DNA from: Dechloromonas sp. A34
Lineage (GTDB): Bacteria; Pseudomonadota; Gammaproteobacteria; Burkholderiales; Rhodocyclaceae
NCBI RefSeq assembly: GCF_026261605.1
Contig: NZ_CP102486.1
Coordinates: forward strand, 1,798,001-1,862,000
Length of the DNA stretch: 64,000 nt
Reading direction: 5' to 3'
This document shows, piece after piece, positions 53,662 to 62,280 of this stretch (positions are counted from its first letter, which is position 1; the number at the start of each line of letters is the position of its first letter). The notes under the pieces were generated by a model. The model was given only the letters and a program-made list of their open reading frames with translations. It was not told the DNA's origin and did not search any database. A program made the translations under genes and the position numbers.

Positions 53662-54351
53662 TCATCTTGCGAGCGCTATCAAGCCCGCAGCTATTGCTGC
53701 AACAGCTCCACTTCCCAATATTGGGACGATTACATACCGAAACCACCATTTTGCGCCGGTGTTATCGTCGGCTCGGATAGGTTTGCTCTCTTTCGATAGT
53801 GGTTGTTTGTAGATGTCCTCCAAACACTTCCTATAGGTAGCGAGTATTTGACTTACGGCCTTTCTATACGTAGATAGGTAGTCCGTGTCCGGAACGACTG
53901 AAATCGAGCAAGTGACGAATAGACCAGGCTCGGATTGGTCGATGTTGGATTGAGTCGCGCCGTCGACAAGATGAAGCAAGGCATCGCGGTAGCGTTCGGC
54001 AAAATTGTGGAGATTGATTGGAAGGTGCCAATCGACATAGTCGAAGCAAAGAACAATGATGAGTTCTGATTGGTCATTGGCCTTCTTTATTTCGGCAAAG
54101 TTAACATGACGAAACTCTGACTTTGGATATTGGATGTTTATTGAGATGCCGTTTGGCAGATCAGAAGGGCAAATATTCCTGAAGTCGTGAACGAACAGGT
54201 GCTGTGTAATGTGATCTCGTTCATTTGATGTTCCATCGGCGTGATAGCGATATTTCCCATCAAATGGCGGGTCTGAGAAGTGGCAAGACACAATCCTTTC
54301 CCCAACCCGAAACGTTGTGTTGTCTATGAGCTCGAAAACTGGATTGGACAT
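53662..54351 (-). CDS. Hypothetical protein with C-terminal membrane helix
   Basis: 229 residues. A soluble N-terminal domain (VFELIDNTTFRVGERIVSCHFSDPPFDGKYRYHADGT...ELIIVLCFDYVDWHLPINLHNFAERYRDALLHLVDGA) is followed by a linker and one C-terminal helix (WWFRYVIVPILGSGAVAAIAAGLIALA, ~203-228), a tail-anchored layout. No family recognised. Base composition differs from the neighbouring pqq genes, suggesting acquisition. The setting with two other unknown membrane proteins is unexplained. Confidence 0.55.
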   Translation of the reverse strand: MSNPVFELIDNTTFRVGERIVSCHFSDPPFDGKYRYHADGTSNERDHITQHLFVHDFRNICPSDLPNGISINIQYPKSEFRHVNFAEIKKANDQSELIIVLCFDYVDWHLPINLHNFAERYRDALLHLVDGATQSNIDQSEPGLFVTCSISVVPDTDYLSTYRKAVSQILATYRKCLEDIYKQPLSKESKPIRADDNTGAKWWFRYVIVPILGSGAVAAIAAGLIALAR

Positions 54352-54694
54352 GGCAGAGCAGTACCTAGAAGTTGACAGAATTTACGCTGCCAGGATGCCG
54401 TATAACTTGGCAAACGCACGTCCCAAAACGCTTTTCCCGTTACTGGCACGCGGCTATATCGATCCACAAATCCTGTCAGCGTTGCGGTTGCCCTCAGAAT
54501 GGCTCGGCAGAGCATACGTACCGAGCCAGAATATGTCGAGTAGGTGAGTCTTGGGGGGCTGTCCACCGCGACAACGCCGTGCAGCCTTAGTCCCTCCTGA
54601 AAATCGCTAGCCCCCTTTCCCGATTTCCCCGGCGCGGCATTTCCCGCCTCGGCCAACAATGCTTCATCGCATCGTTGCCGGTGAAAGGAATGCC
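54352..54694. other. Upstream region of the pqq operon, no element recognised
   Basis: About 340 bases between a leftward unknown gene and pqqE. It should contain the pqq promoter. I found no -24/-12 element with correct spacing and no FNR box. Short frames at 54317-54547 and 54324-54659 have no recognisable product. Confidence 0.4.
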
Positions 54695-55837
54695 ATGTCC
54701 CACGAACAAAATACGCCCAGCCTGTCCGGGCAGGGCAAGCCGCTGTGGGTGTCGGCGGAGCTGACTTACCGTTGCCCGCTGAAGTGTTCGTGGTGCAGCA
54801 ACCCGCTGGATTTCGACGATTACGCGGCGCGCGAGTTGTCGACCGAGGAGTGGAAGCAGGCGCTCAAGGAGGCGCGTGATCTGGGGGCGCTGCAACTCGG
54901 TTTCACCGGCGGCGAGCCGCTGCTGCGCGACGATCTCGAAGAGTTGGTCGCTTACGCCGACAGCATCGGCTTCTACACCAACCTGATCACCTCGGCCATC
55001 GGCTTGACCGAGGAACGGTTGATTGCCTTGAAGGCCGCCGGCCTGAAGCAGGTGCAGTTGTCCATGCAGGCCATGCAGCCGGCCTTGACCGATACGCTGG
55101 TCGGTGCCAGGGCGCATGCCGTCAAGCTGGACGCGGCGCGGATGATCAAGGCGCATGGTTTCCCGATGGTGCTTAACGTGCCGCTGTTCCGCCAGAACCT
55201 CGGCGAGATCGATGCGCTGCTGGCCTGGGCCGACGAGCTGGGCATCGAGTATGTCGAGCTGGCCAACATCCAGTATTACAACTGGGCGCTGATGAATCGC
55301 GACGAGTTGATGCCGACCCTGACCGAGCTGCGCGCCGCCGAGGCGGTGGTCCAGCGCTGGCGCGAGAAGCAGGGCGACAAGATGCGCATCTATTTCGTCA
55401 TTCCCGATTACTACGAGGGGCGCCCCAAGGCATGCATGAATGGTTGGGGGGCTATCCACCTGACGCTGGCGCCGGACGGCGTGGCGCTGCCCTGCCTGGA
55501 GGCGCGGGTGATTCCGGGTCTCGATTTCATCTCGGTACGCGACCAGCCACTGGCCTGGATCTGGGAGGAGTCGCCACTGTTCCGCAAGTATCGCGGTCTC
55601 GAGTGGCTGCCCGAGCCGTGCAATTCCTGCGGCGACAAGGACAAGGATTTCGGCGGCTGCCGCTGCCAGGCCTTGCTGCTGACCGGCGACGCCGGGGCGA
55701 CCGATCCGGCGTGCAGCCGTTCGCCGCACCATCATCTGGTCCAGGAAGCGGTGGCTCATGCCGGCAAGCCACTGCGTTTCCATAAACCGCTGGTCAAGCG
55801 CTGGGCGGGGGCGGTGTCCACTGCCTTCATGGGCTGA
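54695..55837 (+). CDS. pqqE: PQQ biosynthesis radical SAM enzyme PqqE
   Basis: 380 residues from ATG 54695, with a GAAAGGAA ribosome site; an earlier ATG (54659) is in frame but lacks one. Radical SAM cysteines in CPLKCSWC (LTYRCPLKCSWCSNPLDF, ~27-34), and GFTGGEPLLRDDLEELV. The C-terminal SPASM domain has CMNGWGAIHLTLAPDGVALPCLEA and EPCNSCGDKDKDFGGCRCQA, ligating auxiliary Fe-S clusters. With PqqD it makes the Glu-Tyr carbon-carbon crosslink in PqqA. Here it is the first pqq gene, where it is usually the last. Confidence 0.93.
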   Translation: MSHEQNTPSLSGQGKPLWVSAELTYRCPLKCSWCSNPLDFDDYAARELSTEEWKQALKEARDLGALQLGFTGGEPLLRDDLEELVAYADSIGFYTNLITSAIGLTEERLIALKAAGLKQVQLSMQAMQPALTDTLVGARAHAVKLDAARMIKAHGFPMVLNVPLFRQNLGEIDALLAWADELGIEYVELANIQYYNWALMNRDELMPTLTELRAAEAVVQRWREKQGDKMRIYFVIPDYYEGRPKACMNGWGAIHLTLAPDGVALPCLEARVIPGLDFISVRDQPLAWIWEESPLFRKYRGLEWLPEPCNSCGDKDKDFGGCRCQALLLTGDAGATDPACSRSPHHHLVQEAVAHAGKPLRFHKPLVKRWAGAVSTAFMG

Positions 55838-55847
55838 GGAGGGCGCC

Positions 55848-56774
55848 ATGCAGATACTTGTCCTCGGATCTGCCGCCGGCGGCGGCTTCCCGCAATGGAA
55901 CTGCAATTGCCGTAACTGTGCCGGCATGCGCGATGGCAGCGTGCGGACCATTCCCCGCACGCAGTCTTCCATTGCGGTCAGTGCCAACGGCGTCGACTGG
56001 GTGCTGTTCAACGCCTCGCCCGACATCCTGACGCAGATTCGCGCCAACCCGGCTCTGCAGCCGGGGCGCGGGCTGCGCGATACGGGCATCGTCGGCGTCG
56101 TGCTGATCGATGCCCAGATTGACCACACCACCGGCCTCTTCATGCTGCGCGAGGGCAAGCCGCTCGACATCTGGTGCACGCCGCAGGTCCATGAAGACCT
56201 GACCACCGGCAACCCGGTTTTCAATGTGTTGTCCCACTTCTGCACCGTGCAATGGCAGCCGGTGCAGGCATCGTCCCCGTCGCCCTTCTCCATTCCCGGG
56301 GCGGCGGGGCTCAGGTTCACGCCGGTGCCGCTCTCCAGCAAGGCACCGCCGTATTCGCCGCACCGCCACGACCCGCACCCCGGCGACAACATCGGCGTCC
56401 TGATCGAAGACATCGCGAGCGGCCGCCAGGTCTTCTACGCGCCCGGTTTCGGCGCCATGGAGCCGCATCTAGACGAGTATCTGGGCTGCGCTGACTGCGT
56501 GTTGCTCGACGGCACGTTCTGGACCGACGACGAGATGATCCGCCTCGGCCTTTCGCAAAAGACCGCCCGCGACATTGGCCACCTGCCGCAGTCGGGGACG
56601 GACGGCATGATCGCCTTGCTCGGCCGCTACAAGAAGCCGCGCAAGGTGCTGATCCACATCAATAACACCAACCCCATCCTCGACGAGGACTCGCCGGAAC
56701 GTGCCGAACTGACGCGCGCCGGCATCGAACTGGCCTATGACGGGATGCTGATCGACACCGGAGACAACACATGA
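55848..56774 (+). CDS. pqqB: PQQ biosynthesis protein PqqB
   Basis: 308 residues from ATG 55848, after a GAGGAGGG ribosome site. Metallo-beta-lactamase-like protein starting [28 protein letters not shown], with the CxCxxC cysteines near residues 19-24. [40 protein letters not shown] and FWTDDEM are the usual motifs. PqqB hydroxylates the tyrosine part of the crosslinked intermediate. The gene ends in an ATGA overlap with pqqC. Confidence 0.92.
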   Translation: MQILVLGSAAGGGFPQWNCNCRNCAGMRDGSVRTIPRTQSSIAVSANGVDWVLFNASPDILTQIRANPALQPGRGLRDTGIVGVVLIDAQIDHTTGLFMLREGKPLDIWCTPQVHEDLTTGNPVFNVLSHFCTVQWQPVQASSPSPFSIPGAAGLRFTPVPLSSKAPPYSPHRHDPHPGDNIGVLIEDIASGRQVFYAPGFGAMEPHLDEYLGCADCVLLDGTFWTDDEMIRLGLSQKTARDIGHLPQSGTDGMIALLGRYKKPRKVLIHINNTNPILDEDSPERAELTRAGIELAYDGMLIDTGDNT

Positions 56775-57520
56775 AAATGGACGAACTGAAGGCGTGGACG
56801 CCTGAAGAATTCGAAGCGAAGCTGCGCGCCAAGAGCGTCAGCTACCACATCCATCATCCCTTCCAGGTCATGATGCACGAGGGCAAATGTAGCCGCGAGC
56901 AACTGCAGGCCTGGGTGGCCAACCGCTATTACTACCAGGTCAGCATCCCGGTCAAGGACGCGGCGATCATGTCCAATTGCCCGGACCGTGAGGTGCGCCG
57001 CCACTGGGTGCAGCGCATTCTTGACCACGACGGCTACGGTGGCGAGGCCGGCGGCATCGAGGCCTGGATTCGTCTTGGCGAGGCGGTCGGCCTGACCCGC
57101 GAGCAGATCGTTTCGCAAGAACTGGTGTTGCCCGGCGTGCGTTTCGCCGTCGACGCTTACGTCAATTTCGCCCGCCGCAGCCCGTGGCAGGAAGCGGCGG
57201 CCTCGTCGCTGACCGAGTTGTTCGCGCCGACCATCCACAAATCGCGCCTCGAGCACTGGCCGAACCACTACCCGTGGATCGAGCCGGAAGGCTACGACTA
57301 TTTCCAGCGCCGCCTGACCGAGGCGCCGCGCGATGTGATCAACGGCCTGCGCGTCACGCTCGGCCACTTCACGACCCGCGAGCAGCAGGAGCGGGTACTG
57401 GAAATCCTCCAGTTCAAGCTCGACCTCTTGTGGTCTATGCTGGATTCGATGTTGCTCGCCTACTGCCCGGTACACATTGAAGGCTGGGGCGCCTATACGC
57501 CGATGGCTCGGGTCTCATGA
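56771..57520 (+). CDS. pqqC: Pyrroloquinoline-quinone synthase PqqC
   Basis: 249 residues, all-helical haem-oxygenase-like fold. [106 protein letters not shown] and [13 protein letters not shown] are near-canonical. It performs the final oxygen-dependent ring closure and eight-electron oxidation. Translation is coupled to pqqB by a four-base overlap. Confidence 0.95.
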   Translation: MKMDELKAWTPEEFEAKLRAKSVSYHIHHPFQVMMHEGKCSREQLQAWVANRYYYQVSIPVKDAAIMSNCPDREVRRHWVQRILDHDGYGGEAGGIEAWIRLGEAVGLTREQIVSQELVLPGVRFAVDAYVNFARRSPWQEAAASSLTELFAPTIHKSRLEHWPNHYPWIEPEGYDYFQRRLTEAPRDVINGLRVTLGHFTTREQQERVLEILQFKLDLLWSMLDSMLLAYCPVHIEGWGAYTPMARVS

Positions 57521-57628
57521 TTTTCATGAGGCCTATTTGGCGAAAGGCCGGGCGCCTGAACTAAGCGGCTTGCCAATAATCAGTCACAGGAGCGGCAAGG
57601 TGTCGCTCCACCATAAAGGAGACACCCG

Positions 57629-57703
57629 ATGAACTGGCAAACCCCGGCTTACTGCGAAATTCGCCTCGGCTTCGAAGTCACCGCCTACGTCTACGTGCGT
57701 TGA
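57629..57703 (+). CDS. pqqA: PQQ precursor peptide PqqA
   Basis: A 24-residue peptide beginning MNWQTPAYCEI with the diagnostic Glu16-x3-Tyr20 pair (GFEVTAY) that is crosslinked and becomes the PQQ skeleton. A strong AAAGGAGA ribosome site lies at the right distance. It is preceded by 108 non-coding bases, where a short hairpin (GGAGCG 57589-57594 / CGCTCC 57604-57609) sits before the ribosome site. This allows expression separate from pqqEBC, fitting the need for excess precursor. Confidence 0.93.
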   Translation: MNWQTPAYCEIRLGFEVTAYVYVR

Positions 57704-57753
57704 GCGGCCAGCGGGCGGCGGCTTCGGCTGCCGCCCCTTCCCGAGAACCCGCC

Positions 57754-58017
57754 ATGAACCGCCCGCAACTTAACCCGCACTATGTCTTCCGCTGGGAAGC
57801 CAGCCAGGATGCGCACATCCTGCTCTACCCGGAAGGCCTGATCAAACTCAACCCGGCAGCTGCCGAAATCCTCAAGCGCTGCGACGGCCAGCGTAGCGCC
57901 GACGACATCGTCGCCGATCTCGACGCTGCCTTTCCCGGCCAGCGCGAGGCCATCGCCCGCGACGCCGAGGCCTTCCTCGACATGGCCCGCGACAAGGGCT
58001 GGCTGAGCCCGGCCTGA
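57754..58017 (+). CDS. pqqD: PqqA-binding chaperone PqqD
   Basis: 87 residues from ATG 57754. PHYVFRWEASQDAHILLYPEGLIKLNPAAAEILKRCDGQRSADDIVADL is the standard PqqD (RRE fold) sequence, ending FLDMARDKGWLSP. It delivers PqqA to PqqE. A TTG at 57700 is in frame but overlaps the pqqA stop. The TonB-receptor gene starts 25 bases after its stop. Confidence 0.92.
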   Translation: MNRPQLNPHYVFRWEASQDAHILLYPEGLIKLNPAAAEILKRCDGQRSADDIVADLDAAFPGQREAIARDAEAFLDMARDKGWLSPA

Positions 58018-58042
58018 TGCCACACTCACTTTTCGGAAAATC

Positions 58043-60163
58043 ATGAAACACCATCCCAAGCGCCTCGTCGTCCTCCTGGCTGCCGCCTTTCCCTGCTTCG
58101 TCGTCGCCCAGACCGCGCTGACGCTCGATTCCGTGGTCGTCACCGGCAGCCGTACCGAACACAGCTCCTTCGATCTGCCGGCGGCAGTCGACGTCGTCGA
58201 TGCCGCCCGCATCGGCGCCGACCAGGCCAAGGTCAATGCCTCGGAGGCGCTGGCCGCTGTGCCGGGGATCTCGGTGCAGAACCGTCAGAATTACGCTCAG
58301 GACCTGCAGATTTCCTCGCGCGGCTTCGGCGCCCGTTCGGCCTTCGGGGTGCGCGGCATTCGTCTGATCAGCGACGGCATTCCGGCCTCGATGCCGGATG
58401 GTCAGGGTCAGGTCGCCACTTTCAATCTCGACCGTGCCGAGCGCATCGAGGTCATGCGCGGCCCGATGTCTTCGGTCTATGGCAACCATGCCGGGGGCGT
58501 CATTCAAATGTTTACGGCCGATGGCAAAGGCCGGCCGACGGTCGAAGGCAATTTCCTGGCCGGCAGCTATGGCATGTGGAAAGCCGGCGCCATGGCCCAG
58601 GGTGCGGTTGGTGGTCTCGGCTACGTGGTCGATGCCTCGCGGTTTTCCAGCGACGGCTATCGCGAGCACAGCCAGGTCGAGCGCGACCAGACCTTCGCCA
58701 AGCTGACCTGGGCGCCCGATGCCGACAGCCGCCTGATGTTCGTCGCCAACGGTTTCTCGCAGAAGGCCGACGATCCGCTGGGCCTGAGCTGGGATCGCTT
58801 CCGCAACGACCCGCGCAGCGTCGACCCGGTTGCCGAGCAGTTCAATACCCGCAAGACCATCGACCACACCCAGGGCGGTGTCAGTTACGAGCGCCGTTTC
58901 GGCGAGCACAGCGTGCAGTTGTCGGCTTACACCGGACAGCGTTCGGTGATCCAGTACCAGTCGATTCCCCGTTTCGTGCAGTTGGTCACACCGGCGACTC
59001 CGGCTAACGATCCAAAGCGCAAACATTCGGGTGGCGTCATCGATTTCGATCGCGCCTTCTCTGGCATTTCCGGGCGCTGGATCGGCCGCTACGCGCTGGC
59101 TGGCGGCAAGCTGACCACCACCCTCGGGATGGACTATGAGCAATCCACAGATGAGCGGCGCGGCTACGAAAACTATACCAGTGCGACAACGCTGGGCGTT
59201 AAGGGCGCGTTGCGCCGCAACGAGGAAGATAAGGTCGCCAGCTTCGACCAGTACGCCCAGGCCGAATGGCAGGGCGAGCGCTGGGGCTTCACCGGCGGCC
59301 TGCGCCATAGCCGGGTCGCCTTCAAGGTCGACGACAACTACATTGCGACCGGCAACGGCGACGACAGCGGCAATGTCAGTTACGAAAAGACGACCCCGAT
59401 GCTGGCCGCCACCTACCGCCTGACGCCGGCGGTTAATCTCTATGCCAGCGCGGCGCGCGGCTTCGAGACGCCGACCCTGAACGAACTGTTCTATTCCGGC
59501 CCGGGCGGCACCTTCAGCTTCGATTTGAAACCGGCGACCAGCACGCATCTGGAAACCGGGCTCAAGGCCTTCATTGGCAAGGACAGCCGTCTCGACGTGG
59601 CGATCTTCCAGGTGAAGACTGATGACGAACTGGTGGTCAGTTCCGCCAGCGGCGGCCGCACCAGCTACCGCAACGCCGGGCAGACGACGCGGCGTGGCCT
59701 GGAGGTGGCGGTGGACAGCCGCTGGCCGGCTAATCTCACCAGCCGGGTCGCCTACACCGGGCTTGATGCGCGCTATGACGAGGCGTTCGCCAGCGGGGCG
59801 ACGACGGTCGATGCCGGCAAGCGCCTGCCCGGCATCGCCGCACATACGCTGTTCGGCGAGCTGGCCTGGCGGCACCCGGCGACCGGCTTCCATGCTGCGG
59901 TCGAGACCATCGCCCGCAGCAACGTCCAGGTCGAGGATACCAACACCCAGCGGGCGGCACCGTTCTACGCCATTGCCAATTTACGCACCGGCATCGAACG
60001 CAGTTTCGGAGCACTGACGCTGCGCGGCTTCGCCCGTCTCGACAATGTCTTCGACCGCCAGTATGTCGGTTCGGTGATCGTCGGCGACGGCAACGGCCGC
60101 TTCTACGAATCGGCCCCGGGACGCAACTGGCTGGCCGGGATCAGCGCGAAGTACGCCTTCTGA
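58043..60163 (+). CDS. TonB-dependent receptor, PqqU (YncD)-like, candidate PQQ importer
   Basis: 706 residues with a signal peptide (LVVLLAAAFPCFVVAQ). The plug has SVVVTGSRTE, ALAAVPGISVQNRQNYAQDLQISSRGFGARSAFGVRGIRLISDGIPASMPDGQGQ (~70-123), and VMRGPMSSVYGNHAGGVIQMFTADG. The barrel ends WLAGISAKYAF. The NRQNYAQDLQ...RGFG.RS.FGVRG..L..DGIPA.MPDGQGQ stretch is the pattern I know from YncD, shown to be the PQQ receptor PqqU in E. coli. Lying 25 bases after pqqD, it is well placed to recover secreted or environmental PQQ. A lanthanophore receptor is the main alternative. A terminator follows at 60186. Confidence 0.88.
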   Translation: MKHHPKRLVVLLAAAFPCFVVAQTALTLDSVVVTGSRTEHSSFDLPAAVDVVDAARIGADQAKVNASEALAAVPGISVQNRQNYAQDLQISSRGFGARSAFGVRGIRLISDGIPASMPDGQGQVATFNLDRAERIEVMRGPMSSVYGNHAGGVIQMFTADGKGRPTVEGNFLAGSYGMWKAGAMAQGAVGGLGYVVDASRFSSDGYREHSQVERDQTFAKLTWAPDADSRLMFVANGFSQKADDPLGLSWDRFRNDPRSVDPVAEQFNTRKTIDHTQGGVSYERRFGEHSVQLSAYTGQRSVIQYQSIPRFVQLVTPATPANDPKRKHSGGVIDFDRAFSGISGRWIGRYALAGGKLTTTLGMDYEQSTDERRGYENYTSATTLGVKGALRRNEEDKVASFDQYAQAEWQGERWGFTGGLRHSRVAFKVDDNYIATGNGDDSGNVSYEKTTPMLAATYRLTPAVNLYASAARGFETPTLNELFYSGPGGTFSFDLKPATSTHLETGLKAFIGKDSRLDVAIFQVKTDDELVVSSASGGRTSYRNAGQTTRRGLEVAVDSRWPANLTSRVAYTGLDARYDEAFASGATTVDAGKRLPGIAAHTLFGELAWRHPATGFHAAVETIARSNVQVEDTNTQRAAPFYAIANLRTGIERSFGALTLRGFARLDNVFDRQYVGSVIVGDGNGRFYESAPGRNWLAGISAKYAF

Positions 60164-60185
60164 GACCTTCCTTTCGTACTATCCG

Positions 60186-60211
60186 AAAGCCCGGTTCGCC
60201 GGGCTTTTTTT
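60186..60211 (+). terminator. Intrinsic terminator of the pqq/TonB-receptor operon
   Basis: AAAGCCCGG, loop TTCG, CCGGGCTTT followed by more T, 23 bases after the receptor stop. Confidence 0.9.
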
Positions 60212-60380
60212 CGTCGACTGTTCGTTTTTTGCTGTTGTGTTTTGGCTCAGCGGCGCAGCAATTGTCCAGAAAATGAACGACTTGGCGAGCAATGGCGGCT
60301 CGTACGGGGGCTTGGTCAATCTCCCGGAAAGCCCGGCCGCTATTGGGTTTTCAAGCAAATTTCCGAAATTGGCAGGTGGC

Positions 60381-60396
60381 TGGCACGCGCTTCGCA
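60381..60396 (+). promoter_or_regulatory. Sigma-54 promoter of the porin gene
   Basis: TGGCACG-CGCT-TCGCA matches the RpoN consensus with one departure (TCGC for TTGC) and correct spacing. The predicted start is near 60408, about 90 bases before the ATG. Confidence 0.75.
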
Positions 60397-60498
60397 AACC
60401 ATAGGCATCCATGTCGCCCCAGCGGTGACAGCGGGGGAAGCCGGCCGGGGTGCTACCTGGCTGGCAGGGGTTACTCACAAAATATCTGGAGACATTTC

Positions 60499-61722
60499 AT
60501 GCAGAATTTCTCGTCCGTCCGTCCTTTGGTTCTCGCTTTGCTCGCTCTGGGCAGCACCGCCAGCCATGCCGTCAGTTTTACCCAGAACGATGTTACGCTC
60601 GACATCAACGGCACCATCAACGGCTTCTACGTCAATCGTGAATCCAAGAGCACCAATCGGGCGACCGGCGCCTCGACGACCACCAACAACAGTGCGCTGA
60701 CCAATGGTCTGCTGCCGGGCTGGATCAATTTCGTCGCCACCACCCAGGCCAATGGCCAGGACATCAAGGCGCACTTCAGCTTCGCGCCGGGCATCAACAG
60801 CAATTCCGAAGTCATTGGTCTGTCGAACAACGCCGCCGCCGGCGGCACCGGCCAGGGTAGCCCGTTCAGCCAGATCGATACGCGCAACGTCTACTTCCAG
60901 TTCGGCAACAACAGCTGGGGTACCCTGAAGTTCGGCCGCGACATCGGTCTGTTCGGCCGCGATGTCATCCTCTCCGACATGACCCTGATCGGCGTCGGTG
61001 GCACCAGCAACGCCGGCATCCCGTACAACACCACTTTCGGCATGATCGGCCACGGCTACATGTACACCGGCTTCCAGCCGCAGATCACCTACTCGACCCC
61101 GACCCTGGGCGGCTTCCAGGCATCGGTCGGCATCTTCCAGCCGAGCCGCTTTGCCGGTGACGAAACCAAGGCTCCGGGCTTCCAGGGTGTTGCCACCTAC
61201 GACTGGAAGGGGCAGTCCACCAATGTGAAGGTTTGGACCGGCGCTGTCAGCCAGAGCACGAGTTGCTCGGTCAGCCCCTGTGCTACCCAGTCCTACACTG
61301 CCAACGGCTTCGAACTTGGCGCCAAGGCCGGCTTCGGCAACTTCGAGGCGGTGGCCTACGCTTTCACCGGTAGCGGCCTCGGTTTGTCCACAGTTGGTGC
61401 CCAATTCTTCGGTGGCAGCAACGGGGCCGGCAACAAGACCGATTCCGATGGTTATTTTCTGCAAGGCACCTATAAGTTCGGCGCCACCAAGGTCGGTCTG
61501 AACTTCGGCGAAAACAAGGACAAGAACGGTTTTGCACTGACCGGTGCCAGCCCGCTGAACAGTATCAAGAACCAGGCTTACACGCTGGGGGTCTATCATT
61601 CGCTGAACAAATACATCACGCTGGTCGGCGAATTCAATGATGAGAAGATCACCAATGCGGCTGATACCAATGTCGATTTCAAGAACCGGACGATTTCCGC
61701 TGGCGGCATCATCTTCTTCTGA
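60499..61722 (+). CDS. Gram-negative general porin
   Basis: 407 residues from ATG 60499; the frame is open upstream through the promoter and was cut there. Signal peptide (LVLALLALGSTASHA), then a 16-strand type barrel: VTLDINGTINGFYVN, FQFGNNSWGTLKFGRDIGLFGRDVILSDMTLIGVGG, YMYTGFQPQITYSTPTLGGFQASVGIFQPSRF, and the C-terminal strand ending in Phe (GGIIFF) needed for BAM assembly. A single Cys pair in STSCSVSPCATQ may crosslink a loop. It would be an outer-membrane diffusion channel, and sigma-54 control suggests uptake of a specific carbon or nitrogen source. Confidence 0.9.
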   Translation: MQNFSSVRPLVLALLALGSTASHAVSFTQNDVTLDINGTINGFYVNRESKSTNRATGASTTTNNSALTNGLLPGWINFVATTQANGQDIKAHFSFAPGINSNSEVIGLSNNAAAGGTGQGSPFSQIDTRNVYFQFGNNSWGTLKFGRDIGLFGRDVILSDMTLIGVGGTSNAGIPYNTTFGMIGHGYMYTGFQPQITYSTPTLGGFQASVGIFQPSRFAGDETKAPGFQGVATYDWKGQSTNVKVWTGAVSQSTSCSVSPCATQSYTANGFELGAKAGFGNFEAVAYAFTGSGLGLSTVGAQFFGGSNGAGNKTDSDGYFLQGTYKFGATKVGLNFGENKDKNGFALTGASPLNSIKNQAYTLGVYHSLNKYITLVGEFNDEKITNAADTNVDFKNRTISAGGIIFF

Positions 61723-61770
61723 TTCATTCTGTATTTCCAAGCGTCAGATGTTTTCCTCGCATCTGTTCAG

Positions 61771-61794
61771 GGGGCTCCTCGGAGCCCCTTTTTT
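61771..61794 (+). terminator. Intrinsic terminator after the porin gene
   Basis: GGGGCTCC, loop TC, GGAGCCCC, then TTTTTT, 48 bases past the porin stop. Confidence 0.92.
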
Positions 61795-61866
61795 CTTGAA
61801 CTGCTGCGCTGGCTGCTTGCGGCGCTGGCCTTCTGTCTGATTCCCGGCGTCTTTGCCGCCGAGGAT

Positions 61867-62268
61867 GTGGTCAGTCAGGTGGTGGTCGGCAGTGATTACC
61901 AGTCGACCCGCGAGGCGCTCGTCGAGGCCATCGAGGCCGAGGGGCTGGTGGTCAGCGCGGTCATTCCCTTCAATGGCATGCTGGCCCGCACGGCCGGCGA
62001 TCTGGCGCGGGCGGCGAGCCCTTTTGCCAATGCCGAAATCGTCCAGTTTTGCAGCGCGGCGTTGGCCTGGCAGTTGCTGGAAGAGGAGGCGGCGCAGATT
62101 GCCCTGTGCCCGCTGGCGATCAGCGTCTTTACGACGGTAGCCGAGCCGGGCCGGGTGGTGCTGGCCTATCGCACGCCGGGGCAGGGCACGGCGGGGCGAA
62201 TCAAGGCGGAAAATCTGCTGCGGCGGCTGGTTGCGCGCAGCGCCGAACTGGCGCGCCTGCGCTGGTAA
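61867..62268 (+). CDS. DUF302 protein, probably exported
   Basis: 133 residues if started at GTG 61867 (MVSQVVVGSDYQSTREALVEAIEAEGLVVSAVIPFNGML...). The DUF302 fold is complete: FANAEIVQFCSAALAWQLLEEEAAQIALCPLAISVFT and GRVVLAYRTPG. In frame, upstream codons from 61801 read LLRWLLAALAFCLIPGVFAAED, a textbook signal peptide, but no ATG, GTG or TTG begins it; a CTG at 61801 or 61804 is the only candidate. The mature protein would then be periplasmic. Function unknown. It follows the porin terminator and faces fnr. Confidence 0.72.
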   Translation: MVSQVVVGSDYQSTREALVEAIEAEGLVVSAVIPFNGMLARTAGDLARAASPFANAEIVQFCSAALAWQLLEEEAAQIALCPLAISVFTTVAEPGRVVLAYRTPGQGTAGRIKAENLLRRLVARSAELARLRW

Positions 62269-62280
62269 GGAATCGACCGC

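Noticed and set aside
54545..54694. Possible -24/-12 element before pqqE (GGCCAACAATGC)
   Set aside because: GG and GC are two bases too close for a sigma-54 promoter.
57872..59893. Leftward 673-codon frame opposite the PqqU-like receptor
   Set aside because: Antisense shadow; the rightward receptor has signal peptide, plug and barrel motifs.
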